NCBI RefSeq assembly: GCF_028288205.1
Contig: NZ_JAQBOD010000039.1
Coordinates: 1 to 64,000, forward strand
DNA from: Mucilaginibacter sp.
GTDB lineage: Bacteria; Bacteroidota; Bacteroidia; Sphingobacteriales; Sphingobacteriaceae
Direction of reading: 5' to 3'
Length of the DNA stretch: 64,000 nucleotides
In this document: in pieces, positions 51,805 to 61,400 of the stretch
Numbering within the stretch: position 1 is the first letter of the stretch
Layout of the letters: each line of letters begins with the position of its first letter
Program-made: the position numbers and the translations under genes
The notes under the pieces: model-generated
Databases searched by the model: none
Seen by the model: the letters and a program-made list of their open reading frames with translations, nothing else
Told to the model about the DNA's origin: nothing

Positions 51805-53484
51805 TTACCAGCCTAACTTGGTATCATCGCCTCTTGGGTCGGCACCGCCTTCATAGCCCTCTTTGGTTTTCAAAATACCGTCAACCCGGCCAATAGCTCC
51901 CTGTTCTTTTACAGGGTATCCTTTTTTTTCCAGTTTAGTACGGGTGCCGGCATTTAACGCGCCTCTCTCTGACTGAATATTATCAGGCAGCCATTGATGA
52001 TGAAAGCGTTTTGCCGCAACAGCATCCTGCATATTCATGTCAAATTCAATAACATTTAGTATGGTTTGAAATACCGAGGTAATAATTGTAGCGCCTCCCG
52101 GGGTACCAACTACCATAAACAACTTGCCATCTTTTTCAACAATGGTAGGCGTCATGCAGGATAGCATACGTTTGCCGGGTTGTATACGGTTAGCCCTGCC
52201 TCCAATTAATCCATACATATTTGGCGTACCCGGTTTAGAACTAAAATCATCCATTTCATTATTCAGCAAAAATCCGGCGCCGCCCACAAATATTTTCGAA
52301 CCGTATGAGCCATTTAAGGTAGTTGTAATTGCAACCGCGTTCCCATCCTTATCAACTATGGAGTAATGTGTTGTTTGGTCACTTTCATAGCCAACAAATT
52401 TACCTGCCTGTATACTGCTGCTTGGTGTTGCGGCGTTCCAGCTAAAGCTGCTCATACGCGAATCAATGTAAGCGGGGCGCAGTAAACTATCAACCGGTAC
52501 TTTGTAAAAATCAGGGTCGCCAAGATATGTTGACCTGTCTGCATATACCCGGCGCTCAGCCTCAACAATCAGCCTCACGGTCGAGTCCTGGTTATACCCC
52601 CACCTATGTAAAGGATATTTCTCTACAGATTTTAGTAATTGAAGCAAAGCAATACCACCGCTTGACGGCGGCGGCATAGTAATAATATTATAATTTTTAT
52701 AACTGCCCTTTATTGCCTTGCGCCATACAGCGTGATAATTGGCCAGATCGGTTTTTGATATCAATCCGTTCCCTAATTTCATTTCTGCAACTATCTCATC
52801 GGCAACCCTCCCTCCATAAAACCCGGCGCGGCCATTATCGCGTATTAGCTCTAAGGTTTTAGCCAGATCTGCCTGTACAAGCACATCGCCCTCTTTCCAC
52901 TGCTCATCTTTTTTTACCAGGGCATAAGGTTTACCGGGATTAGCTTTTATAAATGTATCATGCGTTCTGTTCAGTTCGCCTGCAAGGCGGGCAGTAATTT
53001 TATAACCGTTGGTTGCAAGGTCAATGGCAGGTTGCACCAAATCTGCCCATTTTAGCTTACCATATTTATGATGAGCCTCTACCATGCCATCCACAGATCC
53101 GGGCACACCCGATGCCATGTGCGATGCAAGACTTAGATCTGGTATGATATTACCTTCTGCATCCAGATACATATTGGTTGTGGCCCGGGCTGGCGCTTTT
53201 TCTCTAAAATCAAGTGTATTAGTTTCTCCTTTTGATGAGCGGAAAACCATAAACCCACCGCCCCCAATATTACCGGCCGAAGGATGAACAACCGCCAGCG
53301 CAAATTGTACCGCCACCGCGGCATCAACCGCGTTACCGTCTTTTTTTAATATGTCAACTCCAATTTTACTGGCATCCGGATAGGCGCAAACTACCATTCC
53401 GTTTTTGTTATTTTGCGCTTTTAAGCAATTAATCAGCAATAAAAAACATAGTACAAAGTTTAATTTTTTGAAAGTAACATTCAT
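51805..53484 (-). CDS. ggt: Gamma-glutamyltransferase precursor
   Basis: A 559-residue, self-cleaving N-terminal nucleophile hydrolase that transfers or hydrolyses the gamma-glutamyl group of glutathione and related peptides. Signal peptide about 1-23 (ends LKAQ). The autocatalytic site is at Thr371 (SDQ|TTHYSIVDKDG), which becomes the new N-terminus of the small subunit. The oxyanion region (GGAGFLLNNEMDDFSSKPG) and MLSCMTPTIVEKDG follow. It is expected in the periplasm. A MarR gene lies downstream. Confidence 0.95.
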   Translation of the reverse strand: MNVTFKKLNFVLCFLLLINCLKAQNNKNGMVVCAYPDASKIGVDILKKDGNAVDAAVAVQFALAVVHPSAGNIGGGGFMVFRSSKGETNTLDFREKAPARATTNMYLDAEGNIIPDLSLASHMASGVPGSVDGMVEAHHKYGKLKWADLVQPAIDLATNGYKITARLAGELNRTHDTFIKANPGKPYALVKKDEQWKEGDVLVQADLAKTLELIRDNGRAGFYGGRVADEIVAEMKLGNGLISKTDLANYHAVWRKAIKGSYKNYNIITMPPPSSGGIALLQLLKSVEKYPLHRWGYNQDSTVRLIVEAERRVYADRSTYLGDPDFYKVPVDSLLRPAYIDSRMSSFSWNAATPSSSIQAGKFVGYESDQTTHYSIVDKDGNAVAITTTLNGSYGSKIFVGGAGFLLNNEMDDFSSKPGTPNMYGLIGGRANRIQPGKRMLSCMTPTIVEKDGKLFMVVGTPGGATIITSVFQTILNVIEFDMNMQDAVAAKRFHHQWLPDNIQSERGALNAGTRTKLEKKGYPVKEQGAIGRVDGILKTKEGYEGGADPRGDDTKLGW

Positions 53485-53602
53485 AAGCAGCCTAATTTAA
53501 TTACCCAACTAAGCTATTAAATAATTACCTGAAATTTAGTTAAACCTTATAGCCTTTTTTTATGTCTTTACCATAAAATTGAAAATACTACGTTATAACA
53601 TC

Positions 53603-54094
53603 ATGAAAAAAGCAACTTATACCCTACTCTCTTTAGTCTTTTTTTTATTTATCAATAAAGCCAGCGCACAGGATTATAAATCGGCTGTCGGGTTAAAATT
53701 TGGCGGCTATGAAAATGGCATATCAGGTAAAGTGTTTGTAGATAACAGCATAGCCTACGAAGCTATATTAGGTTTCAGGCAACGCGGCTTAGTGGTTACC
53801 GGCTTGTATGAAATTAACCACGAAGCCTTTAATGTGCCCGCATTAAAATTTTATTATGGTTTTGGTGGCCATATTGGTTCTGCAGGCCAGGGTACTTACA
53901 GAACATTTAATGGTGATGACCGTACTTATACCCATCCACAACTATTGTTGGGCGGCGATGCAACTATTGGCCTGGAGTATCTTATTCCTGCTTCGCCCAT
54001 TGCTATAAGCCTTGACCTTAACCCCAGGATAGAGCTGGCTACCGGGCCGTTTTTTGATATTGCGCCGGGGTTGGGTTTAAAGTATACGTTTTAA
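53603..54094 (+). CDS. Small outer-membrane barrel protein
   Basis: A 163-residue exported protein. The start ATG 53603 (MKKATYTLLSLVFFLFINKA) is chosen over an upstream TTG. Signal peptide about 1-22 (ends ASAQ). The rest is a beta-strand-rich barrel (SAVGLKFGGYENGISGKVFV, ending PGLGLKYTF with terminal Phe), an OmpW/porin-like small barrel. Function is unknown. The gene is convergent with the subtilase gene. Confidence 0.8.
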   Translation: MKKATYTLLSLVFFLFINKASAQDYKSAVGLKFGGYENGISGKVFVDNSIAYEAILGFRQRGLVVTGLYEINHEAFNVPALKFYYGFGGHIGSAGQGTYRTFNGDDRTYTHPQLLLGGDATIGLEYLIPASPIAISLDLNPRIELATGPFFDIAPGLGLKYTF

Positions 54095-54130
54095 ACATAA
54101 ACTCACCCCCACAGCCCGTTAATCCAGTAT

Positions 54131-57100
54131 CTACCGTATAATAATCACTTTCTGCGCATAAACTTTTGATCCCAGCACAGCTTTTAACACATAAGTGCCT
54201 GCCGATAGATCAGCAATATTAATTACCGTGCTAAAGCTACCTGCCGCTGCTGCTTGTATTTTAGAATAAGCTATAGCACCCGCGCTATTTATTAATGAGA
54301 GTGTTAACTGACTGGCTGTTTTAGCAACGAAAAGTACATTTAACTGCCTATTTGCAGGCTCGGGGAAAGTAACCAACCCAATGTCTGTATCCGTACCGGG
54401 ATGAAGGGCTATTAATGCATATACAAATACATCCGCCTGCAGTACGCAGCCTGTACTTAAAGTAACATCTACCTGGTAATTGCCGCTTTGTAAGGGGGCA
54501 AACGTTTGCCCAGTTGCCCCGCTTATAGGCTTACCATCTAAATACCATTGGTTGCCTGATACAAAGCTGGAGCTTAATATATTGCCGGTTTGTGTTATAA
54601 CAGGTTTTGATAACGTAACCGCCACACGGGATAATGAAGGGCAGCCCGCGCTTTTTATCTGCATGTTATAAAAGTAATAGTAAAAACCTTTGTAATAAGT
54701 TGTATCTGTACCTGTGGTTGGTACAGCATCATTACCTGTAATGCTAAATAAGTTGCCAATTTTAAACGGATAGCCGCTTACCCCTGTGTTATTACGGTAA
54801 ATAGTTACCGTTGCATCATAAACTGCCGAAATGGTATAATTGCCTGCGGCCGGTAATAATAAATTAAGATTATAAACTTTACCCTGGTCGGTTGGATCAT
54901 CGGCTTGCGCACCAGATTGCGGGTTGGCGCGGGTGGCGGTAGCGTGTATGGTTGTTGTTGCTACAACTTGCCCGTTTGCATTGGTTACATTAAAAATTAT
55001 TACCCCGGCATTGCCAATGTACAGGCGTGCGCTTTGAATGATCATGGGAATGGCGGTATACACCTTCACAGCGGGCGAGAACTGATTATAACCACCGCCC
55101 GAAAAAACATTTTTAGTAGCAGGGCCTACCGTAGCGCTAAAATCATTTAACCCGGCATAAAATGTACTATTAACCGGTGTTACCCCAGTTGAAACTGATG
55201 TGCCATAAGCAACCGGAACAGCATCTGTACTGTTTTGATACCATAGTAATTGGCCATCGCCCGCGCCTGTTAACAAATAGTTGCTGGCATTGATACAGTA
55301 AAGCGCGGCAAGATTGTAAGGTGCACCAGGCGTAAATATTAACACATTTTGGCTGCTTTGGTTATTGGCGCTAATTGCATCGCCGGTTAATGCTGTCGCC
55401 GCTGTAATGGTGTAGGTTAAACCTGCAACAGCGTTAAATGTATTGCTAAAGGTAAAGTCATCCTGTTGCAATGGTGTAAGTGTGCCTGTATAAGTTTCGC
55501 TTATGGTTGTTACCGTATTATCGGGTGCCCTTATAGATACAGTAACAGGTATATTAGAAATTGCCAATGCTCCAAAGTTTTTAATTGTTACGGTAACCGT
55601 TGTTGTGCCATTACAGGTACCCGTAGCCTGTGGATTTATAATTGCTGTAACCCCTGCATCTGTATTGGCTTGTAAAAACTGTACGCGATAGTCCTGCGTT
55701 TCGCCTTTGGCATAGCTGCCACAGGGTTGTATGGTTGTAGCGTCGTTTGTTTCTGTTAGCACTACCCGCATCACGCTGTAATTGCCGGGTACAATAGTTG
55801 CCGGTACGGTAACATTTGTTGTATAAGTGCCCGTAGTACTAATTATGCCTGTAGTTGCAACCAATTCACCGGCGTCAAAAACCCCATTACCATCCCAGTC
55901 TATAAATACTTTTGCCGCCTTATTAAAATTACCGCCACATGTACCTAAAGTAATACTTAACGGATAAGTTTTTCCCTGTTCTAACTGCGCTGTTAAACCG
56001 GTATAGTCTGAGTATGAAGTACAGCCGGCAGCCGGTGTATTGTTTATGTTTGATAAAGTAAAATTATTAACCCGCGAATCGGCGTTTGATGTTGGTGCCG
56101 ATGCACAATACGCCGCGCCGCCTGCACCTGTAACAATAAGTGAATATGCCTGCGAACCTGATTGCAGCGCGCCTTTATGCGAAATGGTTATGGTATATGT
56201 ATGGCCCGGTATCGCGTTAGCTAAATAAACTTGTTCTATATTATCTCTTATGTTATCGCCGGTGGTTGCCGCTACGCCCGGATTTACCGGGTCAAGTACC
56301 CATGGCATATAAGTAGTTGTACCATCTGTAACCCTTATATCCAGGTCATTTACCAGTTTTGGGGTACGGCTGTTTATTGTGCCGTCAACAGTTGGTGTGC
56401 CCTGTGGGTCTGTCCATGATATCGTAGCCATTAACGGGCCATTGCCTGATGCTACTGCGGTAAAAGTTTGTGTTTGCCCTTGTGCAAGCGTGTTTTCTTT
56501 GATCAGGCTTTTTATATTGTTATCTGTAATTGCCTGCGCGGCTCTGGGCATATTTAGTAATCCCCAGCCAAAAATATAATCGGGGCCGGGGTTGCCCGCA
56601 TCAAAAGCGGTATGGCAGGCCAAGCCTTTTAAAGTAGCGGCACGCATAAAGGCACCCGCGTTTTTTTGTGCATAATACTCTTGCAATAGGTATAATGATC
56701 CGGTAACATTTGGTGCAGAAAAAGAGGTACCATCTTCGGCGCTATAAGCGGCAACGCCGCTACTGCTTGATGATAAAATATTAACCCCATCGGCTACCAG
56801 ATCGGGCTTGACCCGGCCATCATCAGTAGGCCCCCAGCTGCTAAAACTGGCAGTAGTAATATTGGCACTGCCTGACGGCCCATTAGGCAGTGGATTTACA
56901 GCGCCAACAGTTAATATGTTTTTTGCAGTACCTGTTGTACTAATAACATCATAACCTGTATTGCTGCTTATAGTAGCCGGCCTTGGCCCTTTATTTACAA
57001 ATGTTTGATTAGTGCGGCTGGCATAACCATAATAAGTTGCCCCTACAGCAGGGCCGGGATAACCGTGGCTATTACCTGATGACTCGACTATTAAATAATA

Positions 57101-57871
57101 AGGTGCATTGTAGGCTATCCTATCCCATGATTGGGTACGTGAATCATAAAAGCCAAAGTTATAGTCAACCGAATCGCCGGGCAGGCCATACCATTCCCAC
57201 CTTGATGTTGTTTCATCATAGTTCCAGCCTGCCAGATCACCATAAGAATGATTGGATAGCAGCAATCCCGGCGCGGCGCGGCTCATTTCGGCAACATCAT
57301 TATTAAAATCATATGATAGTAATGTGGCGGCATTAAATGCCATACCCTTAGCCGGTGCATAAACACCCTTTGCCAGCATTGTACCTGCTACGTGCGTAGC
57401 ATGGTCAATTATGGTTGAGGTATCTTTAAGCGATATGGTTTTACCTGCAAACTCCTGGTGCGCGCTATATACCCAGCCACCATCCCAAATAGCCATCTTG
57501 TTATTTAAGAAAGTGCTTGAACCCGATAGGTTTAACCCGGTTGAGCCGCCCGGTTGCACCTGGTTGGTACCTGTAGTTGCTGCAGCGGTAGTATTATTAT
57601 GTGTGGTTAAATATACCGGAAAACCTAAGTTGTTTACACCCTGTAATGAAACCAATCCACCGTTGCGGGTGCGGCGGTTAATTAACCATCCCCTGCCTTT
57701 TGCCAGGGACAACGCTTTTTGATGACCCTGCTGATATAAGCTATTTGATTGTATAGAAATATTATCAAGTTCTGCTTTTTTAGCACCGGTAACCAAAACT
57801 TGCTGACTAAATGCATGGTTGGCAAACACTAATAGAAAGCACCAAAAAGCGGCTGTGTAAATTTTGTTCAT
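54131..57871 (-). CDS. S8 subtilisin-like protease with adhesin domains and T9SS sorting domain
   Basis: A 1,246-residue secreted protease. The start ATG 57871 (MNKIYTAAFWCFLLVFANHA) is chosen over a TTG 15 bases upstream. Signal peptide to about 24. Catalytic Asp130 (KMAIWDGGWV), His160 (DHATHVAGTM) and Ser383 (DGTSFSAPNVTG) complete the subtilisin triad. Downstream are a GEVED-like domain (about 640-720), CARDB-like repeats, and a C-terminal type IX sorting domain (FPEPANRQLNVLF, LSAGTYVLKA). It is expected to be exported to the cell surface by T9SS. Confidence 0.93.
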   Translation of the reverse strand: MNKIYTAAFWCFLLVFANHAFSQQVLVTGAKKAELDNISIQSNSLYQQGHQKALSLAKGRGWLINRRTRNGGLVSLQGVNNLGFPVYLTTHNNTTAAATTGTNQVQPGGSTGLNLSGSSTFLNNKMAIWDGGWVYSAHQEFAGKTISLKDTSTIIDHATHVAGTMLAKGVYAPAKGMAFNAATLLSYDFNNDVAEMSRAAPGLLLSNHSYGDLAGWNYDETTSRWEWYGLPGDSVDYNFGFYDSRTQSWDRIAYNAPYYLIVESSGNSHGYPGPAVGATYYGYASRTNQTFVNKGPRPATISSNTGYDVISTTGTAKNILTVGAVNPLPNGPSGSANITTASFSSWGPTDDGRVKPDLVADGVNILSSSSSGVAAYSAEDGTSFSAPNVTGSLYLLQEYYAQKNAGAFMRAATLKGLACHTAFDAGNPGPDYIFGWGLLNMPRAAQAITDNNIKSLIKENTLAQGQTQTFTAVASGNGPLMATISWTDPQGTPTVDGTINSRTPKLVNDLDIRVTDGTTTYMPWVLDPVNPGVAATTGDNIRDNIEQVYLANAIPGHTYTITISHKGALQSGSQAYSLIVTGAGGAAYCASAPTSNADSRVNNFTLSNINNTPAAGCTSYSDYTGLTAQLEQGKTYPLSITLGTCGGNFNKAAKVFIDWDGNGVFDAGELVATTGIISTTGTYTTNVTVPATIVPGNYSVMRVVLTETNDATTIQPCGSYAKGETQDYRVQFLQANTDAGVTAIINPQATGTCNGTTTVTVTIKNFGALAISNIPVTVSIRAPDNTVTTISETYTGTLTPLQQDDFTFSNTFNAVAGLTYTITAATALTGDAISANNQSSQNVLIFTPGAPYNLAALYCINASNYLLTGAGDGQLLWYQNSTDAVPVAYGTSVSTGVTPVNSTFYAGLNDFSATVGPATKNVFSGGGYNQFSPAVKVYTAIPMIIQSARLYIGNAGVIIFNVTNANGQVVATTTIHATATRANPQSGAQADDPTDQGKVYNLNLLLPAAGNYTISAVYDATVTIYRNNTGVSGYPFKIGNLFSITGNDAVPTTGTDTTYYKGFYYYFYNMQIKSAGCPSLSRVAVTLSKPVITQTGNILSSSFVSGNQWYLDGKPISGATGQTFAPLQSGNYQVDVTLSTGCVLQADVFVYALIALHPGTDTDIGLVTFPEPANRQLNVLFVAKTASQLTLSLINSAGAIAYSKIQAAAAGSFSTVINIADLSAGTYVLKAVLGSKVYAQKVIIIR

Positions 57872-58219
57872 ATAATTAAGAGGCAATTTAGTTTACTAAA
57901 AGCAGCTAAACAAGTTTCCTGCATTTTTAATCACTTATAAAAATTTTCTATGATGGATGCCATGGGCAGGTTAACGCTTAAAAATCTTTAATGAGTAAAA
58001 ACAAACCCATTTAGGGGAATTATTTCCCACCAACTATAAAATAAGTTTCTTGCTTTCTTTTTTGCTTTTCAAATTAAAACAAGTCCATATCATCAAATTA
58101 CGCATATACCGGGACCAAAATTTGCGATATCATTCCAGATTGCTTTACCAAAGCCTTCTTAGCATAACTTTTGTTTAACAGCTACCAAATAGCAGAGAAG
58201 CTATAAACAGAGTTAAGCA
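57872..58219. other. Intergenic region with divergent promoters
   Basis: 348 bases without a gene, between the subtilase and the small membrane protein. It holds AT-rich sequence with promoter-like TAACTTTTG about 45 bases before the 72-residue gene. No repeat family, RNA gene or coding frame is recognised. Confidence 0.5.
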
Positions 58220-58438
58220 ATGAAAAAAGCAATCGTTTTAACCTTATTATTTTTAGTTACGGCCATGACGGTTGTTGCCCAAGTTGATCCTGGCACTCCT
58301 GCATGTGGTGGTGGTGATCCGGATCTTTCTGACTGCCCGCTTGACTCGTGGGTGATATTATTAGCCGGATGCGGTTTAATTATTACCGTTTTGTATTTAA
58401 ATAATAAGCAAAAAGCTTCACGCCAATTGCATTCTTGA
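58220..58438 (+). CDS. Small exported protein with C-terminal membrane helix
   Basis: A 72-residue protein: signal peptide 1-20 (MKKAIVLTLLFLVTAMTVVA/Q), a short Gly/Asp/Pro segment with two Cys (VDPGTPACGGGDPDLSDCPL), one C-terminal hydrophobic helix (DSWVILLAGCGLIITVLYLN) and a basic tail (NKQKASRQLHS). This is the layout of small PID/DPDxP-type Bacteroidota proteins found next to large secreted proteins. It precedes the giant NHL protein by 42 bases and is likely co-transcribed. Function is unknown. Confidence 0.7.
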   Translation: MKKAIVLTLLFLVTAMTVVAQVDPGTPACGGGDPDLSDCPLDSWVILLAGCGLIITVLYLNNKQKASRQLHS

Positions 58439-58480
58439 ACTAATCATTTTTCCTTGTAATTATCACTTATAATTTAAACA

Positions 58481-61400
58481 TTGAGCAAGTCAATACATTT
58501 TATTTTTTTGCTGTTTTTACTACTTTTAACCAGCAAATTGCTCGCTCAGGCGCCTGCTATTACTTATAGCACTCCGCAGACACTTGTTGTAGGCGGTGCT
58601 GTGTCATTATCTCCAACTAATACCGGGGGAGCTGTTCCTGCCACTGTTTATGGTACCGTTTCAACTTTTGCAGGCACAACAAGTGGCTTTGTGAATGGAA
58701 CAGGAACCACCAACGTAAAATTTGCTTTACCCAGAGGGGTAACTATAGATGCTTCAGGAAATCTGTACATTGCTGATCAAACTAATAACGCGATAAGGAA
58801 GATAACAGCCGCAGGAGTGGTAACAACACTTGCCGGAAGCGGCGCTGCCGGTAGAAACAACGCCACAGGCATAAGTGCTACCTTCAACACTCCGTATGAT
58901 GTAACTGTAGACGGCTCAGGCAACGTATATGTTGCCGATTATGCAAATAACGAAATACGAAAAATCACTTCCGCAGGCGTAGTGTCTTTGCTGGCCGGCA
59001 GCGCAACCGGAGTCACCGGCTTTACCAATGCGACAGGAAGCGCTGCACTTTTCAACGGCCCTGCCGGTATTGCCTACAGTTCCACCGCTACCGCAATGTA
59101 TGTATCTGATTATACTAATAATGAGATAAGAAAAGTAACGACCGCAGGCGTTGTAACGCTACTTGCAGGAAGTACAACCGGAATAACCGGAAATACTAAC
59201 GGTACAACTACAGCTGCCAGGTTTAACGGACCTACCGGAATAGCTGTTGATGCTGCTGGTAATATATATGTAGCCGATCAAAACAATAACCAAATAAGAA
59301 AAATAACATCTGCAGGCGTTGTAACCTTGTTTGCCGGCAATACCGCTGGCACCGCCGGTTCTACAGACGGAACAGGTTCTGCTGCAAGTTTTAACAACCC
59401 CAGAGGAGTAACGGTTGATGCATCAGGCAACGTATATGTTAATGACAGCGGTAATTTCACTATCAGAATGATAACTCCTGCAGGAGTTGTAACGACAATA
59501 GCGGGCAACGGAACCGCAGGTTTAATTAACGCCGTTGGCACAGCGGCCGAATTTGACGGAAGGGTTTTAAAAATAGATCCTACCACCGGCAATATATTTT
59601 TAGCAGATTATAACAATAACGTTATCAGAAAAATTATTGCTACCGGGTATAGTATTAGCCCTGCATTGCCCGCGGGTTTAACTTTTGATAGCACTACCGG
59701 TATAATAAGCGGCACACCTACAGCCACTGCTACTTCAACAGCCTATACCATTAAAGCATTTAACAGTACGGGCAGTTCGTCTGCAACTATTACATTAAGT
59801 GTTGTTGCGGTGCCCTCCATCAGCTATAGCCCTGCAACACAAACATACGCTCTTAACCAGGCTATCAGCACTTATTCGCCTACTTCATCCGGCGGTGCAA
59901 TTGCTTCATTTACCGGATATGGTACGGGCATCCAGGTTACCGGTGTAACTTTAAGCAGCCCATTTGGCATAGCCAAGGATGCCTCAGGCAATATTTACGT
60001 GGCTGACAGCGGAACTAACAGTATTATTAAATACAGTACGGGGGGCACAATAAGCTCATTTATTACAGGGGTAATCAACCCGGTAGGTTTAGTTTTTGAT
60101 TCATCCGGCAATTGCTATGTACTAAGTAATATTACCGGCGCCAGTAAGGTATACAAATACCCTTCAACCGGCGGATCAACCGGTACACTTTTAACTTTTG
60201 GCGCTACAAATCTGCAAACTTCATTCGGCATTGCTATTGATGCTGTTGATAATTTATATATTACTAATTATAGCGGCACAACTACTAATACCTACAAAGT
60301 TTACAAATGCAGTACCAGCGGGGGTAGCCCACTGTTAACTATAGCGTCAACAACCAACTTAAATCAACCGGTTAATGTGGCGCTGGATAATGCAGGGAAT
60401 ATTTATATACTAAATATTGGAAACAAAACTGTTGTTAAATATAATTCAGGCGGAACATTTCAATCAACCCTAATAACAACTACCGGAGCGCCGTACGGAT
60501 TATGTGTTGATGGCGCGGGCCATATATATGTTGGTGATCCCGGAGCCGGAACTGCTAATGTTTATAACTCAGCCGGCGGCACTGCTCTTTTTAGTGTTAC
60601 CCAAGCCGGCTCACGTGGCCTTATAACTGATAACGCGGGTATTCTGTATGTATCAGATTTCACCAACAGTAAACTGTATAAATATGTACCAAACGGCGGC
60701 TATTTTATAAGCCCTAATTTACCTGCAGGTTTAAGCATTAGCAGTACAACCGGTAGTATTACGGGTACGCCTACAACAGTAACCGCCATGACTACTTATA
60801 CCATTAATGCTTATAATACAAGCAATTCGGGAGGCAGTTCAACCACGCAGATCAATATTGCCACCCAAGTTTTAGCACCCGATATTAGTTATACTACACC
60901 TGTTTCTTATTTTGTTAGTGCGGTTATTACCAGCCCAACCCTTACAAATGCAGGCAGCGCTGTTGTAACCACTGTTGGGTACAACAGCACAGCAACACAG
61001 CCTTTCGGCGCAACATTTAATAACCCTGTACGTATGGCCGTTGATGCTTCGGGCAATATCTATATAGCCAATTTTAGCGGAAATAATATAGTTAAATATG
61101 CATCAGATGGTATTACCCTGATAACCACCTCGTATGGTACAGGTGCTCCTGCCCTTGTTAATCCGATGGGAATAGTCTTTGATTCGGCCGGTAACTGTTA
61201 TGTATTAAATGGAAACGCCACTATATATAAATACAATTCGGCTGGGGCGTATCAAAGTACTATTACGGTAACCGGAGCCGGTACTACCTATGGTTTGGCT
61301 ATTGACGCATCGGACAGGCTTTATATTACCAGCTATGGCACGTCAACCGCAGTGTACAGATATACAACTGCCGGCGTTGGGACCTCAATAATATCTGCAA